14,519 nt of DNA from Brevundimonas sp. GTDB taxonomy: Bacteria > Pseudomonadota > Alphaproteobacteria > Caulobacterales > Caulobacteraceae. Each line of letters starts with the position of its first letter. Position 1 is the stretch's first letter. The notes beneath the pieces are model-generated. The model had not been told where the DNA came from. It saw only the letters and a list, made by a program, of their open reading frames with translations, and made no database searches. Position numbers and translations under genes: made by a program. The stretch spans positions 1 to 14,519 of the forward strand of contig JALAGW010000353.1 in assembly GCA_022712235.1 (NCBI GenBank), given 5' to 3'. Below, in pieces: positions 1 through 7,167 of this stretch.

Positions 1-1
1 C

Positions 2-838
2 CCCGAGGGCGGGACCATCGTGTGGGCAACTTTCGCCTTCTCGGGCGCCGCCACGCCGACCGTGCGGGTGAGGATCGCTGGGCGCGAGGTCTCGGCCCTG
101 ATCGATAGCGGCGCCCAGTATTCGGTGATCGACCGGGGGTTGGTCGAGGCCCTGGGCCTGACCACCTTTTTCGACATGCCGATGGTGGCCTATGGCGTGG
201 GCGGTCAGCCCCAGGTCGGACGCGGGGTCACGCTGGAGCTGACCGTCGGATCGCTGGCGGTCGGAGGGTTGCGCGCGGCCATTCTCGACCTGGGGCCGTT
301 GGCGGAAGAGGCGGGTCTGGGCGCGCCTCTGGTGCTGGGGCAGGACCTTCTGAGCGAGGCGGTGCTGGACCTCGACATGAAACGTCGTTGCGCGCGTCTG
401 GTCGATCCGGCGGTGCATGTGGTTGCGCCATCCTTGCGGCCCGTGACGGTCAGGCGCAGCGGCACGGCCCTGACCGCCGAGGTCACGGTCGAGGGAGCGG
501 TGATGCGGGCGGTAGTCGATACCGGATTCTCATCCCTGATTGCCCTCAGCCAGGGCGCGGCCGCGGCGGCGGGCCTGCTGGACGGGCGTGCCGAGACGGC
601 CGGGTCCAGCATCGTTCTGGGCGGCGTCGCGCGGGCGCGGGTGATCGAGGCGAAGACCGTGACCTTTGGCGACGACCTGTGGCGCAGGGTGGCGACGCCG
701 GTTTTCGCGGATTCGCCCCTACCCAACTATCCCGACGCCCTGCTGGGTGTGGCGGCGTTCGAGAAACGCGAGGTGGCGCTGGATCTGGGGCGGGGGCGGC
801 TGCACATTGCGCCCATGATGGATCTGACCGTCGGTTAG
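2..838 (+). CDS. Retropepsin-like aspartic protease family protein, two D[ST]G domains, probably 5'-partial
   Basis: The reading frame is open to the left edge, so the true start is probably outside the window. The first in-window start candidate is a GTG at 20 (272 residues from there), with GAGG at 5-8 as a possible ribosome site. Counting from that GTG, a typical retropepsin active-site context, LIDSGA, lies at residues 28-32, followed by a flap-like Gly-rich stretch near 58-70. A second motif, VVDTGF, lies at 166-170 and is followed by a second all-beta repeat. LVLGQDLL (about 104-111) and LLGVAAF near the C-terminus resemble the retropepsin Gly motif that follows each lobe. Two lobes in one chain would let the protein form a pepsin-like active site without dimerising; this is inference. 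A signal peptide may be encoded upstream, but none is visible. Substrate unknown. The family call is fairly sure; activity is not shown. Confidence 0.75.
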   Translation, partial: PEGGTIVWATFAFSGAATPTVRVRIAGREVSALIDSGAQYSVIDRGLVEALGLTTFFDMPMVAYGVGGQPQVGRGVTLELTVGSLAVGGLRAAILDLGPLAEEAGLGAPLVLGQDLLSEAVLDLDMKRRCARLVDPAVHVVAPSLRPVTVRRSGTALTAEVTVEGAVMRAVVDTGFSSLIALSQGAAAAAGLLDGRAETAGSSIVLGGVARARVIEAKTVTFGDDLWRRVATPVFADSPLPNYPDALLGVAAFEKREVALDLGRGRLHIAPMMDLTVG

Positions 839-865
839 GATTCATATTTTTTACAATTGACGCCT

Positions 866-893
866 TTGCCCTGGCGGGAGAGAGCGCTAACGG
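866..893 (+). promoter_or_regulatory. Possible weak promoter before the DUF418 gene
   Basis: TTGCCCT at 866-872 and GCTAACGG at 886-893 are 13 nt apart, which fits the spacing of Caulobacter-type housekeeping promoters (TTGACSS, 10-14 nt, GCTANAWC as recalled). The -10 matches only in its first half. A start point about 7 nt downstream would place the transcript end almost on the ATG at 902. A better -35 word, TTGACGC at 857-863, lies too far from this -10. This is a tentative call. Confidence 0.22.
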
Positions 894-901
894 CTCGAAT
901 C

Positions 902-2212
902 ATGTTCGATGTCTCTATGGGCGCGCGTGTCGCTTCGCCTCAGCGCATGGATAGCCTGGACCTGCTGAGAGGGTTCGCTCTGTGCGGCATCCTGCTGGTC
1001 AACATCATCTCCATGGGCGGTATTTGGGAAGCCTATGTCCCGCAGACGGCGCCTAGTCTCGGCAATCCCGACTGGATGGCCTGGCTGGTGCAGCATGTCT
1101 TTCTGCAAGGGTCGATGCGGGGGCTGTTCACCCTGCTGTTCGGCGCGGGGATGCTGCTGATCACCCTGCGCGGCGACGGCGGCAAGGGCACGATCGAGGC
1201 GGCGGACGTCTATTTTCGACGCTGCATGACCCTGTTGGTGCTGGGGATCGGCAATGTCACTATCCTGCTGTTTCCGGGCGACATTCTCTACGTCTATGGC
1301 CTGTCCGGCTTCTTCCTGTTCGCCTTTCGGGCGGCGCGGCCGCGCACCCTGATCCTTGTGTCTGTGCTGCTGATCGCCTTGCTGACGGGCATTCAGGGAG
1401 CCAGCGCTTACAAGCGGGCGATGGAGACGCGCGAGGGGCGGGCGGTGGCCGAGAGCCATCTCTCTGTCGATCGCCTGAACCCGAAGCAGCGCGAATCGCT
1501 GGACGCCTACCAGGCGGCGGTCGCCGCGCGCCAGCCGTCGCCGGAAGCCCGTCTGGAGCAGGCTCAACTTCGCACCGGGGGTCCATTGGGGCTGCTGAAG
1601 TGGAGCGTCCACACCTGGATCGAGTACGCGGCCTCCAGCTACACCATCATCCTGGTCATGGAGTGCGTGGCCTTCATGCTGCTGGGCATGGCCCTGTTCA
1701 AGCTGGGGGTGCTGAGCGGAGCGCGGTCGCTGCGCTTCTATCTGCTGCTGATGGCGGCGGGCTATGTGGTGGGGCTGACCATCAACGGCGCCCAGGCGGC
1801 TTCGCTGTGGCGCAACGACTTCTCGCCGGAGCTGTGGCTGACGCGCGGCAGCTATGAACTGGGGCGCCTGGGCATGACCCTGGGCCATGTGGGCCTGATC
1901 CTGACCCTGTGGAAGCTGAACGCCTTTGGCTTTATCGGCACGGGGCTGAAGGCCATGGGGCGGATGGCGCTGAGCAACTATCTGGCCCAGTCGGCCATCA
2001 CCTCGTTGTTGTTCTACGGCCTGCACCTGTGGGGACGGTTCGACTGGTGGACCCTGTGGGGCATCGCGGTCGTCATCTGGGTGGTGCTGGCGATCAGCAG
2101 CCTGGTCTGGCTGCGCGCCTTCGCCTTCGGGCCGATGGAGTGGGCGCTGCGACTGATCGCCTATGGCCAGGTTCCGCCGATCCGCCGCGCTCCGCGGGTC
2201 ACAGCCCCCTGA
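902..2212 (+). CDS. DUF418 domain-containing (YeiB-like) inner-membrane protein
   Basis: A polytopic membrane protein of 436 residues from the ATG at 902. The N-terminal hallmark RMDSLDLLRGFALCGILLVNI (about residues 15-35, split over the first helix) matches the YeiB/DUF418 pattern of an Arg-x-x-x-Leu-Asp-x-Leu-Arg-Gly start. The C-terminal block ending FGPMEWALRLIAYGQ is the usual DUF418 close (GP-x-EW-x-x-R). Hydrophobic segments between these give roughly 8-10 membrane passes, with one polar loop near residues 180-230. The family is loosely related to acyltransferase-like and transport-associated membrane proteins, and its role is not established. Starts at TTG 857, ATG 917 and ATG 947 are also in frame. 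TTG 857 adds 15 unlikely residues and has no ribosome site. None of the starts has a strong Shine-Dalgarno sequence. The gene's last 14 bp overlap the end of the opposing metallopeptidase gene. Confidence 0.85.
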   Translation: MFDVSMGARVASPQRMDSLDLLRGFALCGILLVNIISMGGIWEAYVPQTAPSLGNPDWMAWLVQHVFLQGSMRGLFTLLFGAGMLLITLRGDGGKGTIEAADVYFRRCMTLLVLGIGNVTILLFPGDILYVYGLSGFFLFAFRAARPRTLILVSVLLIALLTGIQGASAYKRAMETREGRAVAESHLSVDRLNPKQRESLDAYQAAVAARQPSPEARLEQAQLRTGGPLGLLKWSVHTWIEYAASSYTIILVMECVAFMLLGMALFKLGVLSGARSLRFYLLLMAAGYVVGLTINGAQAASLWRNDFSPELWLTRGSYELGRLGMTLGHVGLILTLWKLNAFGFIGTGLKAMGRMALSNYLAQSAITSLLFYGLHLWGRFDWWTLWGIAVVIWVVLAISSLVWLRAFAFGPMEWALRLIAYGQVPPIRRAPRVTAP

Positions 2213-3050
2213 AGGTGTCGCACGAGGCCGGATCGCCGGTCTGATAGCCGCGCTGCAACCATTCGACCCGTTGCGCCGAGGAGCCGTGGGTGAAGCTTTC
2301 GGGCGAGACGCGTCCGCCGCCGCGGCGTTGCAGGGTGTCGTCGCCGATGGCCTGGGCGGTCTTCATGCCTTCTTCCAGATCGCCGGGCTCCAGCGCCACC
2401 TGACCGTTCGACACGGCGGCGGCGTTTCTGGCCCAGACGCCGGCGTAGCAGTCGGCCTGGAGCTCCAGAGCCACAGAATACTTGTTGCCCTCGGCCTGTG
2501 AGCGCGCCGATTGCTGGGCGCGCTGAACCTGATCGCTGGCGCCGGTCAGGTTCTGGACATGGTGGCCGAACTCATGGGCGATGACATAGGCCTTGGCGAA
2601 GTCGGCGCCCGAGGCCCCCAGCCTGGTCTCCATCTCGCGCCAGAACGACAGGTCGAGGTAAACCTTCTGGTCGGCCGGGCAGTAGAAGGGGCCCATGGCC
2701 GACTGACCCATGCCGCAGCCGGTCTGAGTGCCCTGTTCATAGAGGACCGTGGTCGGCGGAGTGTAGCCGCGCAGCTTGGTCTTCCAGACCTCGTTGATGT
2801 TGTTGCCGACCACATCGACGAACTGACCCGCCTGGTCCTCGGGCGTGCCCAACTGGCCGGATTGCTGGCCCTGGCTGGCGGTGCCGAACTGGCTGGCGAC
2901 CTGCTGGGTGGTGTTGGGGTCGATGCCGAAAACGAAATAGCCGATGGCGGCCAGCACCAGAACGCCGATGCCGCCGCCGGCGACGGCGCCGCCGCCCATG
3001 CCGCGTCGATCCTCGATACCGCCGCCGCGCCGTCCGCCCTGCCAACGCAT
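2199..3050 (-). CDS. ypfJ: YpfJ-type neutral zinc metallopeptidase
   Basis: 283 residues, matching the usual size of the YpfJ/Zn_peptidase family. After a basic Gly-rich start there is one membrane anchor (about residues 21-42), so the catalytic part should face the periplasm. The zincin motif HEFGH lies at 159-163, preceded by a helix with AYVIA. The downstream ELQAD (196-200) provides the likely third zinc ligand E196. YLDLSFWREME (131-141) and the C-terminal HGSSAQRVEWLQRGYQTG (about 255-272) are family signatures. The peptidase fold is therefore clear, but substrates of this family are not known. A good ribosome site (GGAG, plus-strand 3059-3062) sits 8 nt before the ATG and fixes the start. 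The gene follows the exported coiled-coil gene by 16 nt, so they are probably co-transcribed. Its TGA lies inside the 3' end of the opposing DUF418 gene, and no terminator is seen there. Confidence 0.9.
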   Translation of the reverse strand: MRWQGGRRGGGIEDRRGMGGGAVAGGGIGVLVLAAIGYFVFGIDPNTTQQVASQFGTASQGQQSGQLGTPEDQAGQFVDVVGNNINEVWKTKLRGYTPPTTVLYEQGTQTGCGMGQSAMGPFYCPADQKVYLDLSFWREMETRLGASGADFAKAYVIAHEFGHHVQNLTGASDQVQRAQQSARSQAEGNKYSVALELQADCYAGVWARNAAAVSNGQVALEPGDLEEGMKTAQAIGDDTLQRRGGGRVSPESFTHGSSAQRVEWLQRGYQTGDPASCDTFRGL

Positions 3051-3066
3051 GATGTCGTCTCCGCCC

Positions 3067-3528
3067 TTAATCCTCGCCCGAAGCTAGGCGAAAACGCGGG
3101 GGGCAGGGAAGGGTTGCAATTGTAACGGGCGGTCTGTGCGGGGGGCGGTCCAGCCAGGCGTCGATCTCGGTGACGCCGCGCACCACATCCTCGCGCCGGG
3201 CGGTCTGGGCCTCGCGGGCCTGCCGCTCCCGTTCCAGCGTGCGCGGGGCATAGGCCGTTTGCGGGGGCAGGGGCGGCGTCGGCTGACGTGCGGCCTCAAG
3301 CTGCTGGATGGTCAGTTGGGTCTGCAACCGTTGCTGCTGGGCCAGGGCTTCGCGCTCGGCGGCTTGATTGCGCAGGCGGTCCATCTCGATCCGGTGCTGA
3401 TCAGCGATGGCAGAGCCGGGGTCGTAGCCGGGCGGCGGCGGCCCCGGCCAGCCGGGCCAGGTCTGGGCGGCCGCCGCCAGAGGCACGGCGACCAGCAGCA
3501 GCAGGGTCATGAGGATCAGGCGGCGCAT
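3067..3528 (-). CDS. Small exported coiled-coil protein, function unknown
   Basis: 153 residues. The N-terminus is a classic signal peptide: MRRL, a Leu-rich core, then AAAAQ, with probable cleavage near residue 21. There is no lipobox Cys. The mature part begins with a Trp/Pro/Gly-rich stretch (22-37). A Gln/Glu/Arg-rich helix with coiled-coil character follows (about 40-82), then a Pro linker (82-95), then a second charged helix (97-126) and a Pro-rich tail. No enzyme motif is present. It lies 16 nt upstream of the YpfJ-type peptidase and 43 nt downstream of erpA on the same strand. It is probably periplasmic and co-expressed with the peptidase. No ribosome site is clear for the ATG at 3528; an in-frame ATG at 3510 would cut the basic n-region. 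I do not recognise a family. Confidence 0.75.
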   Translation of the reverse strand: MRRLILMTLLLLVAVPLAAAAQTWPGWPGPPPPGYDPGSAIADQHRIEMDRLRNQAAEREALAQQQRLQTQLTIQQLEAARQPTPPLPPQTAYAPRTLERERQAREAQTARREDVVRGVTEIDAWLDRPPHRPPVTIATLPCPPRFRLASGED

Positions 3529-3571
3529 GAGCGAAACATGGGCGCCCGTCCGCCCTGCGCCAAGCGTGGCC

Positions 3572-3961
3572 CTAGATGGCGAAGCTGACGCCGCAGCCGC
3601 AAGAGGACGAGGCGTTGGGGTTGCGCACCACGAATTGCGCGCCGGCCAGTTCGTCGACGAAGGCGATCTCGGAGCCCTTGAGGAAGGGGATGGAGACCGG
3701 ATCGATCACCGCCGCCTGACCGTCGCGACGCACGACCAGATCATCGGGCTCGGGCGCGTCGACCAGTTCCAGCCGGTACTGGAAGCCCGAGCAGCCGCCG
3801 CCGTCGACGGCGACGCGCAGCATGACCGGCTTGCCCTCGACCTCGGCCAGCTTGGCCAGACGTTTCGCCGCGCTTTCGGCCAGGACGATGCCTTCCGGGG
3901 CGCGGGAGGAAACCGAAAGCGACAGGTCGCGGGCTGATTCTGTGGATTGGACGGTGCTCAC
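3572..3961 (-). CDS. erpA: A-type iron-sulfur cluster insertion protein (ErpA-like)
   Basis: 129 residues, slightly longer than the usual 105-115 because of a Ser-rich N-terminal extension of about 20 residues. The A-type carrier signature is complete: C57 in GGGCSGFQY, then C121 and C123 in SSSCGCGVSF near the C-terminus. These three Cys ligate the Fe-S cluster that the protein passes to target enzymes in the cytoplasm. The core also has VDPVS/FLKGSEI-type segments (about 86-98) and the VDEL..AQFVVRNPNA block typical of the family. The choice among ErpA, IscA and SufA rests on the alphaproteobacterial gene setting beside a dGTPase-like gene, so it is likely but not proved. The start is a GTG, as no ATG lies upstream of the core. 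It has no strong ribosome site and may be nearly leaderless (see the promoter entry). Confidence 0.9.
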   Translation of the reverse strand: MSTVQSTESARDLSLSVSSRAPEGIVLAESAAKRLAKLAEVEGKPVMLRVAVDGGGCSGFQYRLELVDAPEPDDLVVRRDGQAAVIDPVSIPFLKGSEIAFVDELAGAQFVVRNPNASSSCGCGVSFAI

Positions 3962-3966
3962 GGCTC

Positions 3967-3996
3967 TCTATATGAGGAGCTGACAGGCGTTCGCAA
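3967..3996 (-). promoter_or_regulatory. Putative erpA promoter giving a nearly leaderless transcript
   Basis: Read on the minus strand, TTGCGA (plus 3991-3996) and TATAGA (plus 3967-3972) are separated by 18 nt. A start site 6-8 nt downstream would fall on or beside the GTG start at 3961, which would explain the lack of a good Shine-Dalgarno sequence. The 55-nt gap between erpA and the divergent dgt-like gene must hold both promoters. The same TCGCAA word occurs again at 4006-4011. This is pattern matching only. Confidence 0.35.
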
Positions 3997-4016
3997 AGGC
4001 CGGTGTCGCAATAGAA

Positions 4017-5216
4017 GTGCTGTCCGCCTTGAGCCAGACCCGCGCGTCCTTCGCCGAAGACCCCGCCGCCAGCCGCGGCCGCCATGTTTTCGAGCCCGCC
4101 AGCCGCACCCGCACCCCCTTCGCCCGCGACCGCGACCGCATCATTCACGCCACGGCGTTTCGCCGCCTGAAGGAGAAGACCCAGGTCTTCGTGGCGCATG
4201 AGGGCGACCACTATCGCACCCGCCTGACCCACAGTCTGGAAGTGGCCCAGATCGCTCGGTCGCTGGCCCACGCCCTGCGGCTGGACGATGATCTGGCCGA
4301 GACCATCGCCCTGGCCCACGACCTGGGCCACCCGCCCTTCGCCCACGCCGGCGAGGACGAGCTGCAGGCCCAGATGGCCGACTACGGCGGCTTTGATCAC
4401 AACGTGCAGAGCTTCCGCGTCATCACCGAGCTGGAGGTGCGCTATCCCAAGTTCCCCGGTCTGAACCTCAGCTGGGAAACGGTTGAGGGCGTCATCAAGC
4501 ACAATGGGCCGGTGATGCATCACCTGGCCGCCCCGGCGTGGAAGACGGTCGCGGCCTACGCCCCCGGCGGGACGGCGAACTGGGACCTGAGGCTCGACAC
4601 CTTCGCCTCGCTGGAGGCCCAGTGCGCGGCCATCGCCGACGACATCGCCTATAACAACCACGACGTGGACGACGGGGTGCAGGCGGGGCTGTTCACCCTG
4701 GCCGATCTGGCCGAGGTGCCCCTGATCGGCCCCTGCCTGGCCGAGGTGCGTCGCGACTGGCCCGCCCTGGACGACCGCATGGTGCGGCTGGAGGCCGTGC
4801 GCCGCATGATCGGCATCATGGTCGACGACGTTCTGGCCGAGACCGGGCGGCGGCTCGCCGCGCACCGCATCGTCACCGTCGAGGACGTGCGTCTGGCCCC
4901 GCAGATGATGGTGCAGTTCTCGCCGCAGATGATGGCGGACCTGGGCGTGCTGCGCCGTTTCCTGTTCGAGCGGATGTATCGCCACTACCGGGTCAACCGC
5001 ACCCGCAGTCAGGCGCGCCGCGTCCTGTCGCAGCTGTTCCACCTGTTCATGGAGGAGCCCGAGGTCATGCCGCCCGAATGGTCGGCCCCGGCCCTGTCGG
5101 AGGACCCGGTCAAGCGGGCGCGGGCGGTGTGCGACTATATCGCCGGCATGACCGATCGCTACGCCATCGAGGTCCACGGCAAGCTGTTCAGCCTCGACCT
5201 GGCGCTTGATCTGTGA
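4017..5216 (+). CDS. dgt: Deoxyguanosinetriphosphate triphosphohydrolase-like protein
   Basis: 399 residues, the usual size of the bacterial dGTPase-like type 2 family. It hydrolyses dNTPs to the nucleoside and inorganic triphosphate, thereby adjusting nucleotide pools. The HD metal site is complete: H72 in RLTHSLEVAQIAR, H101-D102 in ALAHDLGHPPFAHAGE, and an Asp of the ADDIAY segment near 208-209. RDRDRIIHATAFRRLKEKTQVF (about 37-58) is the family N-terminal block, and GGFDHNVQSFRV (124-135) is also diagnostic. The start is a GTG at 4017 with little ribosome-site support; a TTG at 4029 is a less likely alternative. It is divergent from erpA and followed after 79 nt by the SPOR-domain gene. 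In vivo nucleotide preference cannot be read from the sequence. Confidence 0.93.
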   Translation: MLSALSQTRASFAEDPAASRGRHVFEPASRTRTPFARDRDRIIHATAFRRLKEKTQVFVAHEGDHYRTRLTHSLEVAQIARSLAHALRLDDDLAETIALAHDLGHPPFAHAGEDELQAQMADYGGFDHNVQSFRVITELEVRYPKFPGLNLSWETVEGVIKHNGPVMHHLAAPAWKTVAAYAPGGTANWDLRLDTFASLEAQCAAIADDIAYNNHDVDDGVQAGLFTLADLAEVPLIGPCLAEVRRDWPALDDRMVRLEAVRRMIGIMVDDVLAETGRRLAAHRIVTVEDVRLAPQMMVQFSPQMMADLGVLRRFLFERMYRHYRVNRTRSQARRVLSQLFHLFMEEPEVMPPEWSAPALSEDPVKRARAVCDYIAGMTDRYAIEVHGKLFSLDLALDL

Positions 5217-5295
5217 TTCGAAAGCGGCCACGGGCGGGTTAGACTGATGCTTCCCGGCGCCGATTCGCGCGGGGCCGATCCAGAAAGCGCGACCC

Positions 5296-6096
5296 ATGTC
5301 CTACGACGACGATCACCGAGGCAACCCCAACGCCGGCCGCGAGCGGGGGGCCTATACGCCGCCCACCGACGACGACCTGCCGTTCGAGCGTCGCAGCTAT
5401 GATCCGCGTCGCGCCCCGGCGGCCAAGTCGCCGCCGATCACCCTGATCATCAGCGCCGTCGTCCTGCTGCTGCTGATCGGGGCGGTGGTGGTCTTCTATC
5501 GTTCGGGCGTGCGTTCCTCGACCGACGCCCCGCCCGCCGTCGGCACGCCGGTTGAAAGCATGAAGGTCGAGGCGCCGCTGGCCGCCCAGCCGATCGCCCC
5601 GGAAGCCGGCGTGCGCGTCTATCGCGACGGCGGCGAGGCGGCGGACGCCGTCCCCACCTTCACCCCTGGCCCGGAAGCCGTCGAGCCGCGCCCCGCGCCC
5701 CAGCCTCTGCCCGCCGCGCCGGTCGCCACGGGCGCCCTGCCGCCGGCCGCCCCTGCCGCGACGACGCCTTCGGCTCCGGCCAAGGCTGCGCCTGTATCCC
5801 CCGCTCCGGCGCCCAAGGCGACGCCTGCGCCCGCTCCGGCCGCGCCTGTTGCAGGCGGTTCGTCCGGCGTGCAGATCGGCGCCTTCTCCTCGACGGCCAT
5901 CGCCGACCGTGAGTATGCCGCCGTCGCCGCCCGCTTCGGCCAATACGCCTCGGGCGCTGAAAAGCGCGTGCAGGAAGTCACCACCGCCAACGGCTCGACC
6001 GTCTATCGCACCACCTTCACCGGCATGAGCCGCGAACGCGCCGTCGCCTTCTGCAATGCGCTGAAGGCCGCGGGCCGCGACTGCATCGTCCGCTAA
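5296..6096 (+). CDS. SPOR domain-containing membrane-anchored envelope protein
   Basis: 266 residues with bitopic topology. The charged cytoplasmic head (1-46) contains Tyr/Asp/Arg-rich sequence. One membrane helix follows (about 47-68). A periplasmic linker, very rich in Ala and Pro, spans about 78-186. The C-terminal SPOR domain (about 189-266) begins GVQIGAFSS and ends in an RDCIVR strand. SPOR domains bind glycan strands lacking stem peptides and usually bring proteins to the division septum. The pair C253/C263 could form a disulfide in the periplasm, as is common in alphaproteobacterial SPOR proteins. It lies 21 nt upstream of nagZ and is probably the first gene of the SPOR-nagZ-scpA-scpB unit, which links it to cell-wall turnover. 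Its specific role in division is inferred. Confidence 0.88.
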   Translation: MSYDDDHRGNPNAGRERGAYTPPTDDDLPFERRSYDPRRAPAAKSPPITLIISAVVLLLLIGAVVVFYRSGVRSSTDAPPAVGTPVESMKVEAPLAAQPIAPEAGVRVYRDGGEAADAVPTFTPGPEAVEPRPAPQPLPAAPVATGALPPAAPAATTPSAPAKAAPVSPAPAPKATPAPAPAAPVAGGSSGVQIGAFSSTAIADREYAAVAARFGQYASGAEKRVQEVTTANGSTVYRTTFTGMSRERAVAFCNALKAAGRDCIVR

Positions 6097-6117
6097 GACG
6101 AGCCGGAAAGAAGACGC

Positions 6118-7167
6118 ATGACCTCCGCCGCCATCTACGGCTGTTCCGGCCACAGGCTGACGGCGGAGGAGCGCGCCTTCTTCGCCGAGACCAGGCCCTG
6201 GGGTTTCATCCTGTTCCGCCGCAACGTGGACAGCCCCGCTCAGGTGAAGGCCCTGGTCGAGGACCTGCGCGACAGCGTGGGTCGCGCCGACGCCCCCGTC
6301 CTGATCGATCAGGAAGGCGGGCGGGTGCAACGCCTCGGCCCGCCGCACTGGCCCAAGTATCCGCCGGGGTCCGCCTATCTGAAGGCCGTCAACGACCCGA
6401 TGGCGGCGCGCGAGCTGGTGCGTCTGGGCGCACGGCTGATCGCCCACGACCTGCGCGAACTGGGCATCACCGTGGACTGCGTGCCGGTGCTGGACGTGCC
6501 GGTGCCGGGCGCCCACGACATCATCGGCGACCGCGCCTATGCTCAGGACCCCGCCACCGTGACCCAGCTGGGCCGGGCGGCGGCGGAAGGCCTGCTGGCC
6601 GGTGGGGTCCTGCCCATCATCAAGCATATCCCCGGCCATGGCCGCGCCTTCGCCGACAGTCATCACGACTTGCCGGTAGTGGAGACCGATTTGGCCACGC
6701 TGGACGCCTGGGACTTCGCCCCGTTCAAGGCCCTGTCGGACATGCCGATGGCCATGACGGCCCACGTCGTCTTCACCGCCGTCGATCCCAAGCGCCCGGC
6801 CACGACGTCCAAGAAGGGCATCCGCCTGATGCGCGAGCATCTGGGCTTCTCGGGCCTGATCATGTCCGACGACCTGTCGATGCAGGCCCTGACGGGAACC
6901 CTGACCGAACGCGCCGAGCAGTCGCTGAAGGCGGGCTGCGACGTCATCCTTCACTGCAACGGCGACCTGACGGAAATGCGCCAGGTGGCCGAGGGGACCG
7001 GCAAACTGAAGGGCGAGGCCAGGCGCCGCGCCGAGGCCGCGCTGGCTCGTATCGTCCACACGCCCGAACCGCTGGACGTGGCCGAGGCCCGCGCCCGGTT
7101 GGAAGCGGCCTTGTCAGGCCGTTTCGATGCGGTCAAGGGGCCGGACGTTGGCGAGGCGCAAGCTTAA
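6118..7167 (+). CDS. nagZ: Beta-N-acetylhexosaminidase NagZ (GH3)
   Basis: 349 residues, normal for single-domain NagZ. This cytoplasmic enzyme removes GlcNAc from GlcNAc-1,6-anhydroMurNAc muropeptides during peptidoglycan recycling, and its products can signal beta-lactamase induction. The GH3 NagZ signature KHIPGHGR lies at 169-176. It is followed by DSHHDLP (180-186), which carries the Asp-His dyad used as the acid/base. The nucleophile Asp is D251 in MSDDLSM. LIDQEGGRVQRL (62-73) is the substrate-binding strand. No signal peptide is present. The ribosome site GGAAAGAAG lies just upstream of the ATG at 6118. The TAA is followed directly by the ATG of scpA, so translation is likely coupled. 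Confidence 0.96.
   Translation: MTSAAIYGCSGHRLTAEERAFFAETRPWGFILFRRNVDSPAQVKALVEDLRDSVGRADAPVLIDQEGGRVQRLGPPHWPKYPPGSAYLKAVNDPMAARELVRLGARLIAHDLRELGITVDCVPVLDVPVPGAHDIIGDRAYAQDPATVTQLGRAAAEGLLAGGVLPIIKHIPGHGRAFADSHHDLPVVETDLATLDAWDFAPFKALSDMPMAMTAHVVFTAVDPKRPATTSKKGIRLMREHLGFSGLIMSDDLSMQALTGTLTERAEQSLKAGCDVILHCNGDLTEMRQVAEGTGKLKGEARRRAEAALARIVHTPEPLDVAEARARLEAALSGRFDAVKGPDVGEAQA

Noticed and set aside
887..2026. 379-residue Gln/His-rich minus-strand frame opposite the DUF418 gene
   Set aside because: Its composition reflects the reverse complement of Leu/Trp/Gly membrane-protein codons, and there is no ribosome site or recognisable domain.
4170..4190. Perfect palindrome GAAGACC-CA-GGTCTTC inside the dgt-like gene
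   Set aside because: It encodes the conserved EKTQVF segment, so the symmetry is most simply explained by coding constraint.
3741..5297. 518-residue open frame on the minus strand opposite the dgt-like gene
   Set aside because: It is a shadow produced by high-GC third positions. The plus-strand frame has a complete HD hydrolase signature, while this one has low-complexity Gly/His/Arg content and crosses into erpA.
5239..7059. 606-residue open frame on the minus strand opposite the SPOR gene and nagZ
   Set aside because: It is Gly/Arg/His-rich with no domain pattern and is fully opposed by two well-supported genes.
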